The position numbers and the translations under genes were made by a program. The notes beneath the pieces were generated by a model. It did no database searches. It saw only the letters and a list, made by a program, of their open reading frames with translations, and was not told where the DNA came from. Positions 1-5,699 of a stretch of DNA of 5,699 bases are shown piece by piece (within the stretch, counting starts at the first letter, position 1; every line of letters starts with the position of its first letter). The stretch spans positions 1 to 5,699 of the forward strand of contig JAIFKN010000122.1 in NCBI GenBank assembly GCA_020049615.1, given 5' to 3'. Source of the DNA: a bacterium. GTDB lineage: Bacteria; Planctomycetota; UBA11346.

Positions 1-119
1 TGGATGCCACCCGCGTAGCTCGGGCGCTGGCCATGCGATCGACGTGGCGTCCCCGCACTGCCTGCGCCGTCGGCAACCCTGCCGGTCGACAGCGGGCCGC
101 GCCCTGCGAAGCTGCCCGC

Positions 120-1106
120 ATGCTGAAGCCCCTGCTCTGCTGCCTTGCCGCCGCAGCCATCGCCGCCGGCGAAGCCGATGCGCTCGCCGCCCTGCCCCAG
201 CTGCCCCGGCCGACCCTGCAGACCGGCGCGGCGCCGCCCTTCGATCCCGCCGCCGGCACCGCTCTGGCCCCGTGGGTGCGGCTGGTCCCGGCGACGCGCA
301 TCGTCCTCGACGGCGAAATGCAGATCGACCGCGGCCCGAGCGATGGGCTCGAGGTGCTCGCCTGCCTGCGCGAAGGCAAGACGCACGAGACGCTGATCCG
401 GCTGGCCGGCGAGGGTGGCGACGTGGTCAAGGCGGCCGGCCTGGCGCTCGGTCTGGGCGATGGACGGCCAGCGGAGGAGAACCGCGGCATCCCCGCACGC
501 GGCACGCCGGTGCGCCTGACGGTGCTGTGGCAGGATGAAGACGGCGCCTGGCGCTGGAGCGACGCCGCCTGCCTGGTGCGCGACCGCACGACCGACCAGC
601 CCTACCCTCCGCTGCCATGGGTGTGGACCGGTTCGCGCATGCTGCTGATCGCCGAGACCGGCACGGATGGCAAGGTGGTGCGCCGCGAACGGTTCATGCT
701 CGACTCGACCCGATCGCTGGCAGTGAACTTCGACGAGCCCGACGCGCTGCTCGCCAGCCCCTTCCCCAACGCCAATGAGGACGCCCGCTTCGAGGTCAAT
801 TCGGCCATCGCCCCACCCGCGCGGACCAGGGTGTGGCTGTCGCTGAAGGCGGCAGAGACCGTGCTGCAGCTGCGCCTGACACCTGATGGCCAGCTCGCCG
901 GCGACGGCCCGGTGCTGGACGACCAGGCCCTGGCCGCCGTCCTGGCGGAAACCTTCGCCCCCACCGCGACGCCGGCGCACCGCGCCGTGTTCGTACGCAC
1001 CGCCAAGGGGGTCGGCGACGACCAGGTGGTGGCGACCCGCGCCCGCATCCTCGCTGCCGCCGCCGCAGGCAAGGCGTGGACCGTGCCGCTGTTCGTGCCG
1101 GAGTAG
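120..1106 (+). CDS. Exported YdjY-domain protein with ExbD/TolR-like C-terminal region
   Basis: A 328-residue protein of unknown precise role, probably periplasmic or envelope-associated. The frame is open from the window edge, and an earlier ATG at 33 is possible. I chose the ATG at 120 because it places a signal-peptide-like stretch (MLKPLLCC followed by an Ala-rich core to about residue 22) at the N-terminus; residues encoded before it look like random Arg/Pro-rich GC translation. Residues about 58-172 match the YdjY pattern as I know it: IVLDGEMQI, then EVLACLREGKTHETLI, an ALGLG segment, GTPVRLTVLWQDEDG, and PWVWTGSRM. The following NFDEPDALLASPFPN (about 203-217) also fits this family. 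Residues about 237-328 (LRLTPDGQL, LDDQALAAVL, AVFVRTAKG, then a helix and WTVPLFV) look like the beta-alpha periplasmic fold of ExbD/TolR, although no ExbD transmembrane anchor is adjacent. No strong ribosome binding site is visible. It converges on the gene ending at 1137 with only 30 bp between. The YdjY call is fairly sure, the ExbD-like call is an inference, and no enzymatic activity can be assigned. Confidence 0.75.
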   Translation: MLKPLLCCLAAAAIAAGEADALAALPQLPRPTLQTGAAPPFDPAAGTALAPWVRLVPATRIVLDGEMQIDRGPSDGLEVLACLREGKTHETLIRLAGEGGDVVKAAGLALGLGDGRPAEENRGIPARGTPVRLTVLWQDEDGAWRWSDAACLVRDRTTDQPYPPLPWVWTGSRMLLIAETGTDGKVVRRERFMLDSTRSLAVNFDEPDALLASPFPNANEDARFEVNSAIAPPARTRVWLSLKAAETVLQLRLTPDGQLAGDGPVLDDQALAAVLAETFAPTATPAHRAVFVRTAKGVGDDQVVATRARILAAAAAGKAWTVPLFVPE

Positions 1107-1136
1107 GATCCGCACGGACACGTGGAGAAACGCGGA

Positions 1137-1481
1137 CTAGGGCGAATGCCAGCAGCCGCCGCCGCGCGGGACCATGGCGATGGGCGCCGAGGCGAGGTCG
1201 GGGCTGAATCGTACCAGCACCCCGGCATCGCGCTCCTCGCCGACGCTGCCGATGACGACGATGCCGGCAAGGCCGGCGGTGGCGGCGGTCATGGCCGCCC
1301 CGGGATCGCGGGTCGCCAGCCAGCTGATCGGCGCGTCGGCCCCGGCTGCGCGCAGCAGGGACTTCGGGGTCGTCTCGACCAGCACCACGCAATCGGTTCC
1401 GCGCAGGCGCAGGCGCTCATGCAGGGCCGGCAGGGCGGGGTCGCCGGCCAGCGCGGGGTCGATCAGCAGCCGGGCGCTCAC
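1137..1481 (-). CDS. Small protein of unknown function, translationally coupled to the HD-GYP gene
   Basis: A 114-residue soluble protein that I do not recognise with confidence. The open frame runs upstream to 1925, but that part is a shadow of the HD-GYP gene. The plausible start is the GTG at 1481-1479, which overlaps the upstream TGA by four bases (GTGA), typical of translational coupling; the product then begins MSARLLIDPALAG. The order of segments suggests an alpha/beta (Rossmann-like) fold: strand RLLIDP (4-9), helix, strand CVVLVETT (31-38), helix, ISWLATRD (52-59), helix PGAAMTAATAG (60-70), and strand GIVVIGS (73-79). It ends in a Gly-rich tail with GGGCWHSP. The alternation, the hydrophobic strand ending in TT, and AATAGLAGIVVIG recall the C-terminal half of HAD-superfamily phosphatases, but the catalytic DxD motif is not intact (LIDPAL has one Asp). 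It may therefore be a degenerate HAD-like regulator or something else. Its position suggests it works with, or modulates, the HD-GYP protein. The existence of the gene is likely; the fold is tentative. Confidence 0.6.
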   Translation of the reverse strand: MSARLLIDPALAGDPALPALHERLRLRGTDCVVLVETTPKSLLRAAGADAPISWLATRDPGAAMTAATAGLAGIVVIGSVGEERDAGVLVRFSPDLASAPIAMVPRGGGCWHSP

Positions 1482-3016
1482 GGCATGTAGCCGGGGATCG
1501 CCGCCTCGTCGACGGCGTCGATCTGCTCGGGGCGGAGGAAGCGCTTGGCGTAGTCGAGATAGACGCGACGCCGGATGAACACATCGAACAGGTCGGGGTC
1601 GACGTGGCCGTCGAGCTTCATCCGGCCGAGGATGGCGAGCGCCTGGGTCAAGGTCATCGCCTTCTTGTACGGGCGGTCTCCGGCGGTCAGCGCCTCGAAG
1701 ATGTCGGCGATGCCCATGATGCGGGCCTGGACGCTCATCTGCGCTCGGGTCAGCCGCTTCGGATAGCCCTTGCCGTCCATGCGCTCGTGGTGGCCGCCGG
1801 CGAACTCCGGCACGCGCTGGAGGTGGCGCGGGAAGGGCAGCGACTCCAGCATCCTGATCGTGGCGACGATGTGGTGGTTGATCACCTCGCGCTCGCGCGG
1901 CAGCAGCGTCCCCTTGGCGATGCACAGGTTCTCGACCTCGTCGGCGGTCAGCAGGGCCTGCTCGACACCGTCGAGGCCGGTCCAGGTGCGGGAGGCGATG
2001 CTGCGCACCCGCGCCTGATCCTCCGGCCGCATGAATTCGCCGCCCGTGTTGCAGCGGCGGAGGAAGGCGAGATCATCGGCCAGCTGCTTCGCCCGCAGCG
2101 GATCCTGGGCGGCGGCGGCGGCGAAGCGGGTGGCGACCAGTTCAATGCGGTCGTGGATGGCGCTCAGCTTGGTCGCCTTGTCCATCACCCATTCCGGCGT
2201 GGTGATCTTGCCGCAGTCGTGCAGCCAGGCGGCGATGCGCAGTTCATAGCGGTCGTGCTCGCCCATGGCGAAGCCCTCGATCCCGCCGCCCGGCTCGCGC
2301 GCCGCCGCCTCGGCCAGCAGCATGGTCAGTTCCGGCACGCGCCGGCAGTGGCCGCCGGTGTAGGGGCTCTTCTCGTCGATCGCGGTGGCGATGAGCTGGA
2401 TGAACGACTCGAACAGCCGCTTCTGATCCTCGATCAGCCGATGCTTGGTGCGCGCGGTGGCGGCCTGCGAAGCCAGGCTTTCGACCAGCACCTGGTCGTC
2501 GACAGGGAACGGCACGCTGCCGCCACCCACGTCGCGGGCGTTGATCAGTTGCAGGGCGCCCGTGATCTGACCTTCGTGGTCGCGCATCGGCACCACCAGC
2601 ACCGACGTGGTGCGGTAACCGGTCTTGGTGTCGAAGGCCTTGGTGCCGGCGAAGTCGAAGCCGGGTGCCGCGTAGGCATCGGGGATGTTGATCGTGGTGC
2701 CGGTGAGCACGCAATGCGCCACCACTGAGGCGTGGTTCTCCGAGCCATCGGCCGCGCGCAGCGGTACGTCGGGCAACGGCACCGGCCGCACGCCGCTGAC
2801 GCCGGCATGGATGCCCATCGACTGGTTGTGGATGATCACGAAGCGCAGGCGGTCCTCGACCACTTCGTAGACCGTACCGCCGTCGGCACGGGTGATCTCC
2901 ATCGCCCCCTGCAGGATCTGCTCGACCAGCAGACGCGGATTCGATTCGCTGGAGAGGGCCAGGCCGACGCGGTTGAGGATGTCGATGCGGCGGCGGAGGT
3001 CGTCGAGGGCGTCCAC
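1478..3016 (-). CDS. GAF and HD-GYP domain phosphohydrolase (cyclic-di-GMP phosphodiesterase type)
   Basis: A 512-residue cytoplasmic signalling protein without transmembrane segments. Residues about 1-185 form a GAF sensor domain: helix DILNRVGLALSSE, LLVEQILQGAMEITRADGGTVYE split around 30-51, VLVVPM (129-134) and GALQLINA (153-160). An HD-GYP domain follows (about 195-510), with SPYTGGHCRRV (207-217), the HD motif WLHDCGK (264-270, His266-Asp267, Lys270), INHHIVATI (379-387), HHERMDGKGYP (409-419, the GYP signature), and ADIFEALTAGDRPYKK (437-452). All expected metal-ligand motifs are present, so it is probably active; HD-GYP enzymes hydrolyse cyclic-di-GMP to pGpG or GMP. About 110 residues lie between the HD and INHH motifs, including GGEFMRPEDQ and LLTADEVENL, longer than in minimal HD-GYP domains but typical, as far as I recall, of this stand-alone GAF-linked subgroup. 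The GTG at 3016 is chosen because it directly precedes the first GAF helix; the frame continues to 4093 only as antisense of the methyltransferase gene. The stop overlaps the next gene's GTG. The ligand sensed by GAF cannot be told. Confidence 0.9.
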   Translation of the reverse strand: MDALDDLRRRIDILNRVGLALSSESNPRLLVEQILQGAMEITRADGGTVYEVVEDRLRFVIIHNQSMGIHAGVSGVRPVPLPDVPLRAADGSENHASVVAHCVLTGTTINIPDAYAAPGFDFAGTKAFDTKTGYRTTSVLVVPMRDHEGQITGALQLINARDVGGGSVPFPVDDQVLVESLASQAATARTKHRLIEDQKRLFESFIQLIATAIDEKSPYTGGHCRRVPELTMLLAEAAAREPGGGIEGFAMGEHDRYELRIAAWLHDCGKITTPEWVMDKATKLSAIHDRIELVATRFAAAAAQDPLRAKQLADDLAFLRRCNTGGEFMRPEDQARVRSIASRTWTGLDGVEQALLTADEVENLCIAKGTLLPREREVINHHIVATIRMLESLPFPRHLQRVPEFAGGHHERMDGKGYPKRLTRAQMSVQARIMGIADIFEALTAGDRPYKKAMTLTQALAILGRMKLDGHVDPDLFDVFIRRRVYLDYAKRFLRPEQIDAVDEAAIPGYMP

Positions 3017-3017
3017 G

Positions 3018-3037
3018 GGTGGGAGACTATGCCCACC
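3018..3037 (-). repeat. Inverted repeat GGTGGG-N8-CCCACC just upstream of the HD-GYP start
   Basis: A perfect 6-bp inverted repeat with an 8-base spacer (arms 3018-3023 and 3032-3037). It ends one base before the GTG start codon of the HD-GYP gene. In the HD-GYP transcript it could fold into a hairpin that masks the only purine-rich, weakly Shine-Dalgarno-like sequence. With such a short stem in GC-rich DNA, chance is a real alternative. Confidence 0.4.
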
Positions 3038-3050
3038 GGGACGGCGGGCT

Positions 3051-3129
3051 AGGCTCGAGGTGTGAGGCTTGAGGGCGGTCGGAGGCGGACCGGGAATACG
3101 CTTGCGGGTCGTCCTGGACCTCAAGCCTC
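3051..3129. repeat. Three copies of AGGCTYGAGG: two direct, one inverted
   Basis: AGGCTCGAGG (3051-3060) and AGGCTTGAGG (3065-3074) are direct copies with a 14-bp offset. The third copy is inverted at 3119-3128 (CCTCAAGCCT). Copies two and three form a perfect 11-bp inverted repeat (GAGGCTTGAGG, 3064-3074, against CCTCAAGCCTC, 3119-3129) separated by 44 bases. Clustered copies in a divergent promoter region fit binding sites for a regulator, or a long hairpin in the leader of the methyltransferase mRNA. The repeats are seen directly; the function is inferred. Confidence 0.6.
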
Positions 3130-3142
3130 GACGGCCAAGCCC

Positions 3143-4321
3143 ATGCCGCACCACCTCCGCCTCCTCCCCAAGCAGACCCACCGTTGCCTCGACGGCCACC
3201 CGTGGATCTTCCGCAGTGAACTCGAGCCCGACGGATTGGCGGCGGCCGGCGATGGCGACGCGGTCGAAGTGCAGGACCACCGTGGCCGGATGGTCGGCCG
3301 CGGCTTCCACTCGGCGCACAGCCAGATCGCGGTGCGCCTGTGCACCCGCGCCGCGGTCGAACTGGACGACGCCTTCCTGCGCCGGCGCCTGGAGGCGGCG
3401 CTGGCGCACCGTGCGGCCCGCCTGCCCGGCCGCCAGGCCCTGCGCCTGGTCTCCAGCGAGGGCGACCTGCTTCCCGGCCTGGTGGTCGAACGCTTCGCCG
3501 ACCGTCTGGTGGTGCAGGCGCTGACCGCCGGCATCGAACGCCGCCTGCCGGCCATCGTCGACATGCTGCGCGAACTGTGCTCGCCCGCGCAGATCGTCGA
3601 ACGCAGCGATGGCCGCGGACGCGAGCTCGAGGGCCTGCCCGCGCGCAGCGGGGTGCTGCATGGGCCGGCGGATGCCCGCGTGCGGGTGCTGCTGGGCGGC
3701 GTCGAACTCGACGTCGACCTGCTCGACGCGCACAAGACCGGCGCCTACCTCGATCAGCTCGAGTCCCACCGCGCGCTGGCGGCCTGGACGCCCCGAGGCG
3801 GGCGGGTCGCCGACGTCTTCGCCCACCGCGGCGGGTTCGCCCTGCATCTGCTGCAGGCGGGGGCGGGCGAGGCGGTGGCGGTCGATGAGTCGGCGGCCGG
3901 ACTGGCCGATGCGACGTCGGCCGCGACGCGTCTCGGACTGCGCCTGACCACCGCCACCGCCGACGCCTTCGCCTGGCTGCGCCAGGAGGTCTCGGCCGGC
4001 ACGCGCTACGATCTCGTGGTGCTCGATCCGCCGGCCTTCGCCCGGACCCGTTCCGCCGTCCCGGGCGCCTTGCGCGGCTACCGCGACCTGCACCTGCAGG
4101 CTCTGCGCCTGCTGCCGCCGGGCGGTCGCCTCGCCTCGTGGTCATGCTCATCGCATGTCGGCGCCGACGAGTTCCTCGCCACCGCCGTATCGGCAGCCGC
4201 CGAACTGCGCCGAACGCTGCGCCATGACGCCAGCTTCGAGCAACCGCCCGACCATCCCTGGCTGCCGGCAGCGCCGGAGACGCGCTACCTCAAGGGGTTC
4301 CTGGTCGCCGCGGTCGACTGA
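3143..4321 (+). CDS. rlmI: RlmI/YccW-type class I SAM-dependent 23S rRNA cytosine-5 methyltransferase
   Basis: A 392-residue protein, nearly the same length as E. coli RlmI (396), which makes m5C1962 in 23S rRNA. It has an N-terminal PUA-like RNA-binding domain (about 1-75, with LDGHPWIFRSEL near 16-27 and GRGFHSAHSQIAVRL at 52-66), a central domain (SSEGDLLPGLVVERFADRLV, about 104-123), and a Rossmann methyltransferase domain. Family motifs are DAHKTGAYLDQ (195-205), the SAM-binding loop VADVFAHRGGFALH (212-225), AVDES (246-250), DLVVLDPPAFA (290-300), RGYRDLHLQAL (311-321), SCSS (324-327) and DHPWLPAAPETRYLKGF (370-386). The ATG at 3143 aligns with the family's usual start; a GTG at 3062 would add 27 unconserved residues. 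Differences from the E. coli protein include AHRGGF instead of SYTGGF, DPPAF instead of DPPKF, and LESHR after YLDQ instead of RDSR. The fold and family are sure; exact orthology and the target base are inferred, since related COG1092 members can differ. It is divergent from the HD-GYP operon and convergent with pilM. Confidence 0.9.
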   Translation: MPHHLRLLPKQTHRCLDGHPWIFRSELEPDGLAAAGDGDAVEVQDHRGRMVGRGFHSAHSQIAVRLCTRAAVELDDAFLRRRLEAALAHRAARLPGRQALRLVSSEGDLLPGLVVERFADRLVVQALTAGIERRLPAIVDMLRELCSPAQIVERSDGRGRELEGLPARSGVLHGPADARVRVLLGGVELDVDLLDAHKTGAYLDQLESHRALAAWTPRGGRVADVFAHRGGFALHLLQAGAGEAVAVDESAAGLADATSAATRLGLRLTTATADAFAWLRQEVSAGTRYDLVVLDPPAFARTRSAVPGALRGYRDLHLQALRLLPPGGRLASWSCSSHVGADEFLATAVSAAAELRRTLRHDASFEQPPDHPWLPAAPETRYLKGFLVAAVD

Positions 4322-4323
4322 GC

Positions 4324-5699
4324 CTACTGCTTGGGCGGCAGTGGCGGGAGCTCAGGCAGCTTGAGGTCGCCGTTGCCGCCGTTGTCGTCCTTGGACTCCT
4401 CAGCGAAGCCTTCGATCTTGATCGCGCTGCGGCTGGTGCTGCCGGTGCCGGTGGCGCCCGGGTCGCCCTTGGCGATGCGTTCCGAGGCCAGCGGCGGCGG
4501 CATCTCCTGGTCGTCATCGAGCACGACCAGCAGGCCGCTGCGGGTGGCACCGCTTTCGCCGAGGAACATTTCGCTGACCGCGCTGCGCGGCTGCTCGGGC
4601 GCTGCCATGGCCGCTGCCACTGGAGCGGAAACGTTGATCGTCGCCGGCTGCGGCGGTGGCGCCGGCACGTTGATCGTCGGCGGCAGCGGCTCGGCCGGAA
4701 TGCCGCCGGCAGGCGTGACGAACAACGGGGTCGGCATCGGCCCCGGCGAGACCACCGGCGTGCCGCTGGACGGGGTGTAGGTCGGCGCTGGCGCCGGGGC
4801 GACCGGCTCCGGCGCGGCAGGTTCCGGTGCGGGTGCCGGCTCGTTGGCCACAGGCTGGGCGCCAACCGCGTCATTGCGGCCCTGGCGCGGCTGCCAGGCG
4901 TGGCTCTGGCTGCCGCCGAGTCCCTTCTGCGGGAACTCCAGCAGATGCAGAGCAAGGCCGAGGGCGACGGCCAGGCCCGGGCTGTTGGCGTCGAGGCCGT
5001 GGATGTCGTAGCGGCTGGGCACCAGGTCGAGGCCGGCCAGCGGATCGAAGACGTGCACCGGGCGACCGAGCAGGTTGCCGAGGATGCTGGCGGCGTTGGG
5101 CAGCTGGGACGAGCCGCCCGACAGCACGACGGTGGATACCTCGCAGTCGAACTGGCCCTCAACGTAGTCGAAGCTCAGGCGGATCTCATTGGCGAGGTCC
5201 TCGAACGCCGGCTGGGCGGCATCGAGCAGCTGGTCGAGCATCTCGCCCGGCGCCAGCTTGAGCCGGTCCACATCATCGGGCTCGGCCGAGAGGGTCCGGC
5301 CGACCGCCTCGGTGATCTCGTTGCCGGCGAGATAGACTTCGCGGGTGAAGAGCAGGCGGTTGCCCTGGACGATGGCGATGTTGCTCTTGGCGGCGCCGAT
5401 GTCGATCAGCGCGGTGGCCTTCTTCTCGGCCTCAGGCGGAGCGGGCGGACCCAGCACCTCGTAGCAGTTGGCCAGGGCGAAGACGTCGACGTCGACGATC
5501 TCGGGCTCGACCCCGCCGAGCTTGAGCTGGGCGAGATGCTCGGAGACGAACGACCGCCGCACCGCCACCAGCATGACAGCGAGGTTGTCCGGCTTCTTGC
5601 CATCAGGGTCGGGCAGCGGCTGGGCGTCGATGATCACCTCTTCGCTGCCGAAGGGGATGTACTTGTCGGCCTCGTGCGAGATGTGCTGCTGCAGCGCCG
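4324..5699 (-). CDS. pilM: Type IV pilus assembly protein PilM, with long Pro/Ala-rich C-terminal tail (5' end outside the window)
   Basis: PilM is the actin-like cytoplasmic ATP-binding protein that binds the N-terminus of PilN and links the inner-membrane PilNO complex to the pilus machinery. The gene is cut by the window edge: the frame stays open to 5699 and encodes ALQQHISHEADKYIPFGSEE just before the GTG at 5637. That is the conserved EAxKYIPF region of PilM, so 5637 is not the true start. Numbering from 5637, visible core motifs are ATALIDIGAAKSNIAIV (74-90, phosphate-binding DIGA), REVYLAGNEITEAVG (99-113), STVVLSGGSSQLPN (168-181, adenosine-binding), GRPVHVFDPLAGL (191-203) and GLAVALGLAL (221-230). 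The core ends near residue 235. About 200 further residues follow, rich in Pro, Ala and Gly, with two TINVxAP repeats and ending in LKLPELPPLPPKQ. This tail is longer than in ordinary PilM (about 350 residues in all) and is probably disordered. The TAG stop faces the methyltransferase stop, so pilNOPQ do not follow directly. Confidence 0.9.
   Translation of the reverse strand, partial: ALQQHISHEADKYIPFGSEEVIIDAQPLPDPDGKKPDNLAVMLVAVRRSFVSEHLAQLKLGGVEPEIVDVDVFALANCYEVLGPPAPPEAEKKATALIDIGAAKSNIAIVQGNRLLFTREVYLAGNEITEAVGRTLSAEPDDVDRLKLAPGEMLDQLLDAAQPAFEDLANEIRLSFDYVEGQFDCEVSTVVLSGGSSQLPNAASILGNLLGRPVHVFDPLAGLDLVPSRYDIHGLDANSPGLAVALGLALHLLEFPQKGLGGSQSHAWQPRQGRNDAVGAQPVANEPAPAPEPAAPEPVAPAPAPTYTPSSGTPVVSPGPMPTPLFVTPAGGIPAEPLPPTINVPAPPPQPATINVSAPVAAAMAAPEQPRSAVSEMFLGESGATRSGLLVVLDDDQEMPPPLASERIAKGDPGATGTGSTSRSAIKIEGFAEESKDDNGGNGDLKLPELPPLPPKQ
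4621..4679 (-). repeat. Short tandem duplication in the pilM tail (TINVxAP, 36-bp period)
   Basis: The 13-mer ACGTTGATCGTCG occurs exactly at 4631-4643 and 4667-4679, 36 bp (12 codons) apart. On the coding strand it gives TINVPAP (4657-4677) and TINVSAP (4621-4641). This suggests a small internal duplication within the Pro/Ala-rich tail of PilM. Both copies keep the reading frame. Confidence 0.5.

Larger units (their letters stand above)
3017..3142. promoter_or_regulatory. Divergent intergenic region with repeated AGGCTYGAGG elements
   Basis: This 126-bp stretch lies between the start codons of the minus-strand HD-GYP operon and the plus-strand methyltransferase gene, so promoters for both should sit here or very near. 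I see no convincing -35/-10 pair on either strand. It holds three copies of a 10-mer (3051-3060, 3065-3074, and inverted at 3119-3128), a GGTGGG/CCCACC inverted repeat next to the HD-GYP start, and a short CGGTC/GACCG hairpin (3076-3092). No clear Shine-Dalgarno sequence stands in front of either start codon. The role as a shared control region is inferred from position. Confidence 0.55.

Noticed and set aside
1..119. Possible start of a divergent minus-strand gene (ATG at 34-32, encoding MASARATRVAS) or an upstream extension of the YdjY frame
   Set aside because: Only 11 codons of the minus-strand frame are inside the window, and the residues before the signal peptide at 120 look non-coding. 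Nothing can be supported.
1107..1136. Possible terminator between the convergent genes (TCCGC at 1109-1113 against GCGGA at 1132-1136, and CACG-GACA-CGTG inside)
   Set aside because: The stems are only 4-5 bp, the outer loop is long and there is no T-run on either strand, so it is too weak to call a terminator.
1482..1925. Upstream extension of the small 1137-1481 gene to a start at 1925
   Set aside because: This part overlaps the HD-GYP domain in another frame and is Arg/Pro-rich out-of-frame translation. The GTGA overlap start gives a coherent protein.
1604..2728. A 374-codon plus-strand open frame antisense to the HD-GYP gene
   Set aside because: The opposite strand encodes clear GAF and HD-GYP motifs throughout. 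The plus-strand translation is low-complexity (Gly, Ala, Arg, His) with no recognisable domain, as expected for antisense frames in GC-rich DNA.
3125..3198. 13-bp direct repeat GCCTCGACGGCCA at 3125-3137 and 3186-3198
   Set aside because: The second copy encodes conserved residues (CLDGH) of the methyltransferase PUA-like domain, and the motif is made of common GC-rich codons; chance is the simpler explanation.
3017..4093. N-terminal extension of the HD-GYP frame by up to 359 codons
   Set aside because: It lies antisense to the well-supported RlmI-like gene, has no domain signature, and the GAF domain begins right after the GTG at 3016.
5406..5637. GTG at 5637 as the pilM start
   Set aside because: The in-frame sequence upstream, to the window edge, encodes the conserved EADKYIPF region of PilM, so the true start lies beyond 5699.

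Overview
This high-GC window holds five protein-coding genes packed almost end to end, with no RNA gene, mobile element or CRISPR array that I can see. The gene content points to a Gram-negative bacterium, most probably of the Planctomycetota or a related PVC-group lineage. The reasons are the YdjY-domain secreted protein (a family expanded in those lineages from general knowledge), a type IV pilus PilM homologue with an unusually long tail, and start sites without clear Shine-Dalgarno sequences. This placement is an inference from family knowledge, not from any search.

Layout, left to right. At 120-1106 (+) lies an exported YdjY-domain protein whose C-terminus resembles the periplasmic domain of ExbD/TolR proteins. 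Converging on it from the right is a two-gene minus-strand operon: a GAF plus HD-GYP cyclic-di-GMP phosphodiesterase-type protein (1478-3016) and a 114-residue protein of unknown function (1137-1481). The small gene's GTG start overlaps the HD-GYP stop codon. A 126-bp divergent intergenic region (3017-3142) carries three copies of the 10-mer AGGCTYGAGG and several inverted repeats. It separates the HD-GYP operon from an RlmI/YccW-type 23S rRNA cytosine methyltransferase (3143-4321, +). Two bases after that gene's stop codon comes the convergent stop codon of a pilM gene (4324 to beyond 5699, -), whose 5' part lies outside the window.

Functional links: PilM (the cytoplasmic actin-like type IV pilus assembly protein) and the HD-GYP protein (cyclic-di-GMP turnover) could both act on surface motility or attachment, but they are not co-transcribed and the link is only suggestive. 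The rRNA methyltransferase looks like housekeeping. I find no clear new defence or mobile system. The points most worth a second look are the YdjY/ExbD-like fusion, the unknown small protein coupled to the HD-GYP gene, the roughly 200-residue Pro/Ala-rich tail of PilM with no pilN following it, and the repeat-rich divergent promoter region.
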